NCBI GenBank assembly: GCA_964424565.1
Contig: CAYRIZ010000006.1
Location: 1 to 57,329, forward strand
Length of the DNA stretch: 57,329 bases
From: Avisuccinivibrio sp964424565
GTDB lineage: Bacteria > Pseudomonadota > Gammaproteobacteria > Enterobacterales > Succinivibrionaceae
Reading direction: 5' to 3'
The number at the start of each line of letters is the position of its first letter. Position 1 is the first letter of the stretch. A program made the position numbers and the translations under genes. The notes under the pieces were generated by a model that saw only the letters and a program-made list of their open reading frames with translations, was not told the DNA's origin and searched no databases. This document shows, one piece after another, positions 49,744-57,329 of the stretch.

Positions 49744-51180
49744 TTGACCAAAGTCAAACAAACATACTGCGCCCTGCTTTTTGCCCTGTTTACTGCCGCA
49801 GCCGGCAGCACAGCGGCGGCTGCAGTGCCGGAGATAGGCACGGCCGGGGTGCAGGGACTGACCATACAGCGGGAACAGCAGCTGGGTGATTTCTTCATGC
49901 GCACCGCCCGCGGCAGCATGAATGTCATAGACGATCCTGTGCTTCAGGAGTACCTGAACAGCGTAGGCAGCAAATTACTGCTGCATGCCGAGCATGTCAA
50001 TTTTCCCTTTGAATTTTTTATCATCAATGACACTTCCCTGAATGCCTCGGCCTTTCTGGCCGGCAAGGTCAGGGTCAATACCGGGCTTTTTGTCTACTCT
50101 GAAACCGAGGATGAATTTGCCTCCGTGCTGGCCCATGAAATCTCCCATGTGACCCAGCGCCACATAGCCCGCTATCTGGAAAGTCAGTCGCAGCGCACCA
50201 GTCTCACCCTGGCCTCGCTGATCGGCTCCATAGCCATGGCCATTATCAATCCCACCGTGGGAGCGGCTGCCCTCACCACCACGCTGGGCGCCACGGCCCA
50301 GAGCACCATCAATTTTACCCGCGACAATGAATACGAAGCCGACCGCATAGGCATGGATCTGCTCTACCGCAGCGGCTTCAACCCCGGCGGCATGGTGGAC
50401 ATGTTCAGGCATCTGCAGACCATGCAGGGCAATATCAATCCGGTATTTACCATGCTGATTGACCACCCCCTCTCCGAGATCCGTATAGCCGAGGCCCAAA
50501 ACCGCGCCCAGCAGCTGCCCAAACGCAGCAATTCAGCCAATCCGGACTTCTTTTTTGCCAAGGCCAGGGTGGATGTGCGCTGTCTTAAGCACCGCTCCAT
50601 GGAAGACTATGTGCAGCGCCTGCAGGGTATGACCAGGGCCAACAGCAATTACCGCAATTATGCCCTGGCCCTGGCCTGGTATGAGCTCAAAGATTATGAC
50701 AAGGCTTTGGAATACTTAAAGACTCTGCCGCAGAACAATTTCTTTGTCATAGATCTGCTGACTGATATAGATCTGGAGCGCAAAAACTACAGCAGTGCCA
50801 TAGCGCGCCTGGAAAACAGCCTCAAAAGCCGCCCCCACAACAGGGTACTGACCATGAACCTGGCCAATGCCTGTCTTACGGCCGGGCAGCCGAGCAAAAC
50901 CATTACGCTGCTGGAGGCCTATTTGAACCGGCACCCCTCAGATGTTCTGGCTTTGGACATGCTCAGTGAAGCCTACGGCAAACTGCAGGATCAGTGCTCC
51001 TTAAGTCAGATCCGCGGGGAGCTTTTTGCCCTGTACGCCAACTACGACCGCTCCATCTACATGTTCAATCAGGCGCTGACTGCCTGCAGCAAACCCCTGC
51101 TGCAGGAGCGCATCAAGGCCAGAATAGCGCAGCTGATCAATCAGCGGACTTTCGATGAATCCCTCAAAAAGGGAATTTGA
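49744..51180 (+). CDS. bepA: Periplasmic M48 metalloprotease/chaperone BepA
   Basis: 478 residues (E. coli 487). TTG start with AAGGA seven bases upstream; signal peptide MTKVKQTYCALLFALFTAAAGSTAAAA. Zinc site LAHEISHVTQRH (His-Glu-x-x-His) with third ligand Glu in NEYEADRIGMDLLYRSGF. C-terminal TPR repeats from about residue 300 (YRNYALALAWYELKDYDKALEYL, LTMNLANACLTAGQPSKTI). In E. coli BepA assists LptD and BAM-substrate assembly and degrades stalled ones. Single gene, diverging from perM; the next gene is convergent. Confidence 0.94.
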   Translation: MTKVKQTYCALLFALFTAAAGSTAAAAVPEIGTAGVQGLTIQREQQLGDFFMRTARGSMNVIDDPVLQEYLNSVGSKLLLHAEHVNFPFEFFIINDTSLNASAFLAGKVRVNTGLFVYSETEDEFASVLAHEISHVTQRHIARYLESQSQRTSLTLASLIGSIAMAIINPTVGAAALTTTLGATAQSTINFTRDNEYEADRIGMDLLYRSGFNPGGMVDMFRHLQTMQGNINPVFTMLIDHPLSEIRIAEAQNRAQQLPKRSNSANPDFFFAKARVDVRCLKHRSMEDYVQRLQGMTRANSNYRNYALALAWYELKDYDKALEYLKTLPQNNFFVIDLLTDIDLERKNYSSAIARLENSLKSRPHNRVLTMNLANACLTAGQPSKTITLLEAYLNRHPSDVLALDMLSEAYGKLQDQCSLSQIRGELFALYANYDRSIYMFNQALTACSKPLLQERIKARIAQLINQRTFDESLKKGI

Positions 51181-51219
51181 TGAGATCTGAGGCCGGTGCC
51201 TGCAGCCTGGGGTGAGGGA

Positions 51220-52146
51220 TTATCTGGCAAAGGCCCGCTCAATATCCTGCAGCATCAGCTCCAGAGCCTGATATCCGCCTTCGGCCAGATACCAGGCGGC
51301 TGCAGTCAGGTAGATGATGCGGCCGTTTTGGTAGGCCTGCGTTCTGTGGACCAGCTCATTGTCCATTAGATCCTGCGCCAGTCTGGCTCCTTCCAGGTTG
51401 ATGGCACTGTCGCGATCCAGCACAAAGACATAGTCAGGATCCAATTTGACCAGCAGCTCAAAGGAAGACTCGCTGCCGTGGGTGGCTTTGATGTCTCCGG
51501 CCAAATTCACAAAGCCGCTGTCATGGGTGATCAGGGAACACCGGCCGCCATTGCCCAGAGCATTGAAGTTGGAAGCCGTGACCAGCCCCACCACCACGGA
51601 TTTGCCGGCCGCCTGGGCCTGTATGGCCTGCAGCCTTTCTTCAAAAGGCCTGAAGTCTTCCTCAGCGCTCAAATTGAAAATGGTCCTGATGGTCTGCACA
51701 TTGCGTTTGACGCTGGGGAGCAGCCCTTCCTCATAATCCACTCCCAGCATGACCACCGGGGCAATCCTGGATAATTCATCTACCTTGCGGGCCAGGCGGG
51801 CCCCCACAAAAATTACCTCAGGTCTGGCCCGCAGCAGCTGCTCTGCTGAGACTTCCTTGACTGTACCTGCATTGATCAGGGAATCATCCTGCATATAGCG
51901 GTCCAGATAAGCAGGAGCAGAGCCCCTGGCCACTGCCGTGATTCTGTCTCCCAGTCCCAGACTGTCGATAATATCCAAAGCAGCGTAATCCAGAACAGCT
52001 ACACGCTGGGGATCCTGCGGCACGGTGACCTCAGTGAATTTAAGATCTTTGTCTAAGGTGGGCACAGTAACAGTATCAGCCCAGCCTGCAGCAGACAGCA
52101 GCAGAGCTGCTGCCGCGATTACCCCTTTAATCCACGAATTTTTCAT
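51220..52146 (-). CDS. Periplasmic siderophore-binding protein, CeuE/FatB-like
   Basis: 308 residues with a signal peptide (MKNSWIKGVIAAAALLLSAAGWA). Class III binding protein: VPQDPQRVAVLDYAALDIIDSLGLGDRI, SAEQLLRARPEVIFVGARLAR, KLDPDYVFVLDRDSAI and GRIIYLTAAAWYLAEGGYQALE. The DR and YL-A-G segments resemble CeuE, which binds Fe(III) catecholates with Arg, His and Tyr residues; HGSES and the Tyr in AWYLAEGG are candidates. Last gene of the permease-permease-ATPase-binding protein operon. It could bind enterobactin breakdown products or another siderophore. No siderophore synthesis gene is in the window. Confidence 0.88.
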   Translation of the reverse strand: MKNSWIKGVIAAAALLLSAAGWADTVTVPTLDKDLKFTEVTVPQDPQRVAVLDYAALDIIDSLGLGDRITAVARGSAPAYLDRYMQDDSLINAGTVKEVSAEQLLRARPEVIFVGARLARKVDELSRIAPVVMLGVDYEEGLLPSVKRNVQTIRTIFNLSAEEDFRPFEERLQAIQAQAAGKSVVVGLVTASNFNALGNGGRCSLITHDSGFVNLAGDIKATHGSESSFELLVKLDPDYVFVLDRDSAINLEGARLAQDLMDNELVHRTQAYQNGRIIYLTAAAWYLAEGGYQALELMLQDIERAFAR

Positions 52147-52154
52147 GAGAGCTC

Positions 52155-52910
52155 CTAAAAATACAAAGCCAAAGGCCTGCCCTTCAGCCTGGTGATGGTA
52201 AAGTCCACATCGTAAACCGCACTGAGAAAATCAGCCTGCATGATCTCTTCCACCCCGCCGAAGCCTTGTAACTGTCCTTTTTTGAAGACAGCCAGCTTGT
52301 CGGCATAAAAGGAGGCATAGTTAAGTTCATGCAGCACCATGATGACCCCCTTGCCCAAATCATCGACCAGAGAACGCAGACACTGCATCAGCCTGGCTGC
52401 GTGATAAATATCGAGGTTGTTGGTAGGCTCATCGAGCAGCACATAATCCGTGTCCTGAGCCAGCACCATGGCAATCAGGGCCCGCTGCCGCTGCCCGCCC
52501 GAGAGTTCATCCAAAAAGCGATCAGAGAGCCCGGTCAGCTCCAGAAAAGTCAAAGCCCGGTCTACAGCCTCCATGTCTTCAGGCCCCAAATGTCCTTTGC
52601 AGTGCGGGAACCTGCCCAAGGAGACCAGCTCCCGCACCGTAAGCTTGCTGGCAATATGAGTGCTCTGCGTGAGTATGGCCATGCGGCGGGCCAGGGCATA
52701 GGAGCCGTACTCAAAGATATTCCTGTCATCTAGCAAAATCTCACCTGCATCGGCCGGGGTCAGCCGGGAGAGCATGTGCAAAAAGGTGGATTTACCCGCC
52801 CCATTGGGCCCGAGCAGACAGATCAGCTGCCCCTGATCAAAAGACAGGGAAACCCTGTCCACCACCGTCTCCTGCTGGTATTTTTTGGTAAGGTTTACTG
52901 CTGTAAGCAT
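52155..52910 (-). CDS. Iron-siderophore ABC transporter ATPase
   Basis: 251 residues. Walker A LLGPNGAGKSTFLHML, Q-loop TQSTHIASKL, signature LDELSGGQRQRALIAMVLAQDT, Walker B YVLLDEPTNNLD, H-loop VMVLHELNYASFYAD. FecE/CeuD/FatE subfamily by pattern and context. It hydrolyses ATP on the cytoplasmic side of the two permeases. Spaced 17 bp from the upstream permease and 8 bp from the binding-protein gene. Confidence 0.95.
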   Translation of the reverse strand: MLTAVNLTKKYQQETVVDRVSLSFDQGQLICLLGPNGAGKSTFLHMLSRLTPADAGEILLDDRNIFEYGSYALARRMAILTQSTHIASKLTVRELVSLGRFPHCKGHLGPEDMEAVDRALTFLELTGLSDRFLDELSGGQRQRALIAMVLAQDTDYVLLDEPTNNLDIYHAARLMQCLRSLVDDLGKGVIMVLHELNYASFYADKLAVFKKGQLQGFGGVEEIMQADFLSAVYDVDFTITRLKGRPLALYF

Positions 52911-52927
52911 TAGTGCTGTCCTAAAGT

Positions 52928-53884
52928 CTAATAAGCGCCCCGCTCTGCCCTCAGTATGAGATAGAGAAAATAAACGCCGCCTGCTATGGTGATAAAGACG
53001 CTGATGGGTATGGCATACACAAAGATCTGCTCAATCAGCAGCTCTCCGGCAATCAGGATGATCAGGGCAAACAGCACCGAGCCTGCAGTCAGGTAGCGGT
53101 GCCTGTAGGTGACAAAAAACTGCCGCGCCAGATTGGTGGTGATAAGACCCATAAAGGAGATGGGCCCCACCAGGGCTGTGGCTATGGCTATATACAGGGC
53201 TACCCCCAGCAGCAGCCGGCGCTGGCTTTTTTCGTACTCCAGTCCCAGATTGATGGCCATATTCCGCCCCAGAGCCAGCACATCAAGGCACCTTAAGTCT
53301 GCCCGCAGCCACCAGGCTATGACGGCCATCAGGACCAGGGAAGCGGCGCACAGGGGATAGTCGGCATCAGAAAAACCGGCCACCAGCTGCGTCAGCAGAA
53401 TGTCGTACTCATTGGGATCCATCAGGCGCACCAGAGCCGACTGCACCGAGCCGAACAGGGTGGTAAGCACCGTGCCGATCAACAGCAGGTACAAAACATT
53501 GCAGCGGGTTTTGGTAAAGAGATAACTGTACAGATAAGTGGCCACCAGGCCCATTAAGATGAGATCGCACACAAAGGACACGTGGCGGCTCTGAAAGTAC
53601 GCACTCTCCAGCCCGAACACAAAGATCAGCGCCGTGTGCAGCACCAGATACAGCGCATTCATGCCCAGCAGACAGGGGGTGACTATGTAGTTTTGAATCA
53701 GGGTCTGAAACACCAGAGAGGCCGCCCCTATACATACAGCCGCGGCAATCATGGCCAGCAGCCTGGGGGTGCGGATCTGCAGGAAAAAGGCAGCAAACTC
53801 AGGCTCAAAATTCCAGAATTCATACAGCAGGGCACAAAGTACAGCAAGCGCCAGCAGCACCCTGGTTTTACCCTGCACACTCAT
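52928..53884 (-). CDS. Iron-siderophore ABC transporter permease 2 (FecCD family)
   Basis: 318 residues, about nine to ten membrane segments. RTPRLLAMIAAAVCIGAASLVFQTLIQN is the FecCD N-terminal motif (R-x-P-R-L), with VGPISFMGLITTNLARQF near the ATPase-coupling loop and ILIAGELLIEQIF...PISVFITIAGGVYFLYLILR at the end. It overlaps the first permease gene by four bases, so equal amounts are made for a heterodimer. Slightly shorter than typical 330-350. Confidence 0.93.
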   Translation of the reverse strand: MSVQGKTRVLLALAVLCALLYEFWNFEPEFAAFFLQIRTPRLLAMIAAAVCIGAASLVFQTLIQNYIVTPCLLGMNALYLVLHTALIFVFGLESAYFQSRHVSFVCDLILMGLVATYLYSYLFTKTRCNVLYLLLIGTVLTTLFGSVQSALVRLMDPNEYDILLTQLVAGFSDADYPLCAASLVLMAVIAWWLRADLRCLDVLALGRNMAINLGLEYEKSQRRLLLGVALYIAIATALVGPISFMGLITTNLARQFFVTYRHRYLTAGSVLFALIILIAGELLIEQIFVYAIPISVFITIAGGVYFLYLILRAERGAY

Positions 53885-54876
53885 CTGGGGACCCTCCTGA
53901 TCCGCAGGAATTTTGTGAAGCTCTGCGGATCTATACGGTAGAAGATCAGGGCAATAAAGATGACCGAGCCCACCAGACCGATGACCAGCTCTATGGGCAG
54001 TTCATAGGGGTAGATGACCAGGCGCCCGATCAGATCGCACACCAACACCAGCAGCGCCCCGGCCAGCGCGGTATCGATCAGGGTGTTTTTAATATTGTCC
54101 CCTTTGAACATGGTCACCAGATTGGGCACGATCAAACCTATGTAGGAGATGGCTCCTACCACCGTCACCACGGAGGCGGTGAGCATGGCAGCCAGGGTAA
54201 GACCTGAGATCATCACCCACCTGTAGCTCAACCCCAGGTTTTTGGCCATATGGGGGCCCAGGCTGGCTATATTGAAGTAATGGGCATAAGCAAAAGTCAG
54301 GGCAATGAGCGGCAGGGACAGGTAAACCAGTTCGTAGCGGCCTTTGATCACCGCCGAAAAATGTCCCACCGACCAGGAGGCCAGAGCCTGGGTCACACCG
54401 AATTTAAAGGCCAGAAAGTTGGTGATCCCCATAATAATGCTGCCCAGCATAATGCCCACCAGGGGCACCAGGATCACCTCTTTGAACTGTACCTTAAGGA
54501 CCAGACAGACAAACAGCAGAGTGCCTGCGGTGGCAGTGGCAAAGGAGAACAGCGCCCGCCCCACCAGTGTGCTGTCAGGCATAAACAACAGCGCCAGCAC
54601 TATACCCAGCTGGGCTGACTGCAGGGTTGAGCCTGTTGTAGGAGAGACAAACTTGTTGGCACACAAAGTCTGCATAATAAGACCGGCTGTGGCCAGGGAC
54701 ATGCCGCTGCACCAGATGGCCAGCAGGCGCGGCAGTCTGGAGATCACCAGAATACTCAGGGCATCGGCATCAAGATCCAGCAGCGCTGCGGCATTAAGAT
54801 CGAAAACGCCCACAAACAAAGATCCGGCCCCGATTATGAGGTTTAAGAGCAGCAACACCACCGTCAGTACAGGCAT
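53881..54876 (-). CDS. Iron-siderophore ABC transporter permease 1 (FecCD family)
   Basis: 331 residues. Motifs: ISRLPRLLAIWCSGMSLATAGLIMQTLCANKFVSPTTGS (R-L-P-R, ...Q), VVTVVGAISYIGLIVPNLV (coupling loop, G-x-I-x-F-x-G-L), LPIELVIGLVGSVIFIALIFYR. Forms a heterodimer with the next permease. First gene of the operon, ATG 54876; the iron(III)-siderophore route diverges from the FTR1 operon over 476 bp. Confidence 0.93.
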   Translation of the reverse strand: MPVLTVVLLLLNLIIGAGSLFVGVFDLNAAALLDLDADALSILVISRLPRLLAIWCSGMSLATAGLIMQTLCANKFVSPTTGSTLQSAQLGIVLALLFMPDSTLVGRALFSFATATAGTLLFVCLVLKVQFKEVILVPLVGIMLGSIIMGITNFLAFKFGVTQALASWSVGHFSAVIKGRYELVYLSLPLIALTFAYAHYFNIASLGPHMAKNLGLSYRWVMISGLTLAAMLTASVVTVVGAISYIGLIVPNLVTMFKGDNIKNTLIDTALAGALLVLVCDLIGRLVIYPYELPIELVIGLVGSVIFIALIFYRIDPQSFTKFLRIRRVPR

Positions 54877-55134
54877 TTAAACATCTCCCTGCTCTGCGGC
54901 CCCTTATCCGCCCCGGCCTGTAAAGAGCGCCACAACCACAGGCGGCAGGTCCAAACAACTGCACTCACCACTGCTTATTCCTCAGCAATTAATTCCCTCT
55001 ATGCAAAGCCCTGCCCGCTGGCAGGCTTCACTGGCTGCACAGACCGCGACAGTCTCCCCCTCGGCGTACTGTCAGCTCAGATAAATGCCAGGCCTTTGCG
55101 TTAGCTTTGACTTATCTTGGTTAGTCTGTGCTCA

Positions 55135-55153
55135 CTTAATCTTAATCATTTCG
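55135..55153. promoter_or_regulatory. Candidate Fur box in the iron-uptake divergent region
   Basis: A 19-bp stretch containing TAATCTTAATCATT matches the Fur consensus GATAATGATAATCATTATC at 12 of 19 positions, including the central AATCATT. It lies about 200 bp before the FTR1 start and 260 bp before the permease start. The rest of 54877-55352 shows no gene. Confidence 0.45.
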
Positions 55154-55352
55154 GGCTTTTTTGCAAGGCTGAACTGCGCCCTGCCGTAAGTCAGAGCGCA
55201 GCGCCCAGTCTTTCTCAGAGTCAAAAAGTCTTTGACAGGCCTTATCTGTTAGCCTACACTAACTACTCATAGCTAACTGCAGTAAGTTTATGCTTACTCA
55301 AAGGGTTGGCCGCAAGTTATCAACTGTGGATTTTCAAAACAAAGGCTGCATT

Positions 55353-56609
55353 ATGCGCATTATTCTGGCACTGCTGACTGCCTGGCTTTGGGCTTTCTGT
55401 ACCCCCGCCGGGGCCGCTCAGTATGAATCCTGGACTCAGATCACCAATGAAATGCAGGAGATCCTGGTCAATTCAGGCCGGATCTATGAGACTGGTGACG
55501 AAAGAGCGGCCATCAATGAGGTCAACGTGGCCTATTTTGGCTACTACGAAAAATTAGGTGTGGAGCGCAATGTAAAAACCTACATCTCAGGCAGGAGCGC
55601 CTCGGATGTGGAGTATCAGTTTGCCCTGCTCAAAAAAAGGATGGCCGCCCGGGCTCCCCTCTCTGAGGTAAACGATCTCATTGCCGAGCTTAATTCATCC
55701 TTAAAGGCTCAGGGACTGGCCCTGGACGGCAAAAATGAAGATGAAGGTGAAGCTGAAGGCTCAGGCGGCACTCTTAGCTCCTCCTTTATCACCGTGATGA
55801 TTGCCTCACTGTTTATTATTCTGCGTGAAGGCATAGAGGCAATGATTGTATTTGCCGCCATTCTGGCCTACCTGGTCAAAATGGGACATGCTGACAAGCA
55901 GAAATCAGTGGTCAGGGGCGGCATTTATGCCATAGTGGCCAGCTTTGCCATGGCCTACATTCTCAACCTGCTGACCGAAGGCAATGGACAAAATCAGGAG
56001 ATCACCGAAGGCGCGGTCATGCTGGTGGCCGTGGTGGTGCTCTTCTATGTCTCAAACTTCATGATGAGCAAGGCTGATGCGGCCGCCTGGATGGGCTACC
56101 TGCAGGGCAAAATCAATGCCAACTTAAGCCGCGGCTCGCTGTTTGCCCTCTCTTTTACCGCCTTTCTGGCCGTATTCCGTGAAGGCGCCGAAGTAATTCT
56201 GTTCTATCAGGCCCTGCTGATGAGTGCTCAGGACTCCCTGCCGGTGTGGACAGGCTTTGCTCTGGGCTGCGTACTGCTCATCTTTGTGTACATCTTCATC
56301 AGAGTGTTAAGCCTGAAGCTGCCGCTTAAGACCTTCTTTGTGGGCACCAGCATACTGATGTACATCATCTGCATAGATTTTGTGGGGGCGGCCATCAAAG
56401 AGTTCCAGGAAGGAGATCTGGTCTCAGTCACCCCTGTCCCCTATGTACCCACCATAGACATTTTAGGCATCTATCCCACGGTTGAAACTCTGGTGCCGCA
56501 GCTGTGCATGCTCGTGCTGTGCCTGATCACCATGGTTATGGCCGTCAGGAAGTGGGCTCAGGCGCGGGCTGAACTTGCCCAAAAACTGAATACCCAAACC
56601 AATCAATAA
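55353..56609 (+). CDS. FTR1-family iron permease with periplasmic N-terminal domain
   Basis: 418 residues. Signal peptide MRIILALLTAWLWAFCTPAGA, then a helical periplasmic domain of about 130 residues (EMQEILVNSGRIYETGDERAAINEVNVAYFGYYE), then seven membrane segments with the two iron-binding REGxE motifs: ILREGIEAMIVFAAI and VFREGAEVILFYQALL. This is the prokaryotic FTR1/EfeU-like layout found with P19. ATG 55353 follows AAGG at about seven bases; the ATG 21 codons upstream would lead with a polar stretch and break the signal peptide. It is paired with the P19/Tp34 gene 27 bp downstream. Confidence 0.93.
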   Translation: MRIILALLTAWLWAFCTPAGAAQYESWTQITNEMQEILVNSGRIYETGDERAAINEVNVAYFGYYEKLGVERNVKTYISGRSASDVEYQFALLKKRMAARAPLSEVNDLIAELNSSLKAQGLALDGKNEDEGEAEGSGGTLSSSFITVMIASLFIILREGIEAMIVFAAILAYLVKMGHADKQKSVVRGGIYAIVASFAMAYILNLLTEGNGQNQEITEGAVMLVAVVVLFYVSNFMMSKADAAAWMGYLQGKINANLSRGSLFALSFTAFLAVFREGAEVILFYQALLMSAQDSLPVWTGFALGCVLLIFVYIFIRVLSLKLPLKTFFVGTSILMYIICIDFVGAAIKEFQEGDLVSVTPVPYVPTIDILGIYPTVETLVPQLCMLVLCLITMVMAVRKWAQARAELAQKLNTQTNQ

Positions 56610-56636
56610 GAATTTAGATCACAAAAGGAGATAACC

Positions 56637-57212
56637 ATGAAAAAAACTGTAATCTCAGCTTCTCTGGCCTTATTACTGGGGCTGGGCTTAAGCTCTCTGG
56701 CCTCTGCCGCTCCCTTGCCTGGTGAAGAGGCCGGCTTTGAAGAGTTCCCCGTAGGTGATGATATTGAAGTAGGCCCGCTGAACGTAGGCGCTGTGTACTT
56801 CCAGCCTGTGGACATGGAGCCTGCCGGCATGGGTCTGGCTGCCGATGAGGCCGACTTCCACCTGGAAGCTGACATCTCAGCTCTGGAGAACACCCTGGGC
56901 TACGGCAAGGGCGAGTTCGTGCCCTACCTCAAGGTTGATTTTGAAATCATCCACAAGGACGGCCCGAACAAAGGCGAGATTGCCACCTCCGGTACCTTCA
57001 TGGCCATGAACGCCACCGACGGCCCTCACTACGGTGCCAATGTTAAGTTGCCCGGTGCCGGCACCTATGACGTGCGCTTCATCATTCACAACCCTGAGGC
57101 CAACGGCTTCTTCCTGCACACTGACGCGGTGACCGGTGTGGAAGGCCGTTTCTGGAATGAACCTCTGGTAGCAGAGTGGACTGATTTTGATTACATCCCC
57201 CGTCAGTGGTAA
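56637..57212 (+). CDS. Periplasmic P19/Tp34-family iron/copper-binding protein
   Basis: 191 residues. Signal peptide MKKTVISASLALLLGLGLSSLASAA, then the Ig-like Tp34/P19 domain: FHLEADISALE (His and Glu metal ligands), FVPYLKVDFEIIHKDG, GTFMAMNATDGPHYGANVKLPGAGTYDVRFIIHNP (Met and two His ligands). In Campylobacter P19 binds copper and acts with FTR1 in iron uptake from the periplasm. Strong SD GGAG. The next genes of such loci (FtrABCD-like) would lie outside, but a terminator follows. Complete. Confidence 0.93.
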   Translation: MKKTVISASLALLLGLGLSSLASAAPLPGEEAGFEEFPVGDDIEVGPLNVGAVYFQPVDMEPAGMGLAADEADFHLEADISALENTLGYGKGEFVPYLKVDFEIIHKDGPNKGEIATSGTFMAMNATDGPHYGANVKLPGAGTYDVRFIIHNPEANGFFLHTDAVTGVEGRFWNEPLVAEWTDFDYIPRQW

Positions 57213-57236
57213 TTAACCCATCACTCTACCCTTACA

Positions 57237-57268
57237 AGTTCGGTCTGCCTAGGACCGGACTTTATTTG
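57237..57268 (+). terminator. Terminator of the FTR1-P19 transcript
   Basis: Stem AGTTCGGTC/GACCGGACT (57237-57245 with 57253-57261, one G-U pair), 7-nt loop, then TTTATTTG. It lies 24 bp after the P19 stop. Nothing further is recognised to the window end. Confidence 0.7.
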
Positions 57269-57329
57269 TATAAGACTCGACTTTCGGGATTAAATTTCCC
57301 GGTTAAACCCACTTCCAGCAAGGGGTTGA

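Overview
The window looks like a chromosomal segment of a Gram-negative gammaproteobacterium. This rests on NlpI, a YejM/PbgA-type inner-membrane protein, a PerM-BepA gene pair, SecD/SecF/YajC, outer-membrane porin and autotransporter-type proteins, and lipoboxes. The catabolic content (a beta-glucuronidase operon and acid-sugar operons) and the iron uptake genes suggest a gut-dwelling, probably anaerobic or microaerobic species. A member of the Succinivibrionaceae is my best guess, at low certainty. I see no rRNA, tRNA, CRISPR array, phage or insertion sequence.

Layout. (1) 1-4190, minus: a large repetitive beta-helix adhesin/autotransporter-like gene, split by an apparent one-base frameshift and lacking a beta-barrel inside the window. 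(2) 4755-9314, minus: uidA-uidB-porin operon for glucuronide use, with two GGTATACC palindromes at the promoter, diverging from an AraC-family regulator; then a GNAT acetyltransferase. (3) 11350-16190, minus: yajC-secD-secF, nlpI and a zinc-type ArsR regulator. (4) 16640-20789, plus: two tandem EamA transporters and queA-tgt. The usual queA-tgt-yajC-secD-secF cluster is therefore broken, with its two halves diverging. (5) 20840-30388, minus: a Ter-type stress locus made of a calcium P-type ATPase, TerD, a TerA-like protein, three TerY-like vWA proteins, a PP2C phosphatase and a zinc-ribbon protein kinase. (6) 30878-32029, plus: glycerate kinase. (7) 32137-38768, minus: ltnD-otnK-otnC-otnI-gntP-type permease-HPr operon for four-carbon acid sugars, then a secreted MetX-like hydrolase. 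(8) 39197-45512, plus: a DeoR regulator, a second OtnC-like aldolase, an Asp/Glu racemase-like protein, a TRAP transporter with a lipoprotein binding subunit, and a beta-keto acid cleavage enzyme. (9) 45554-51180: envelope and proteostasis genes ybbN/cnoX, yejM-like, perM, bepA. (10) 51220-57212: iron uptake, with a siderophore-type ABC importer diverging from an FTR1 permease and a P19/Tp34-type periplasmic protein.

How the genes work together. Region 5 reads as one calcium/phospho-signalling module: TerD-family proteins are calcium binders, the ATPase moves calcium, and the kinase and phosphatase presumably set the phosphorylation state of the vWA/Ter complex. Regions 7 and 8 surround one DeoR regulator and together import and degrade tetronate-type acids to dihydroxyacetone phosphate, plus a second undefined acid. 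Region 10 combines a siderophore route and a ferrous/ferric permease route, with one candidate Fur box in the shared upstream region.

All calls come from reading sequence and recalled family motifs. No database search was run.
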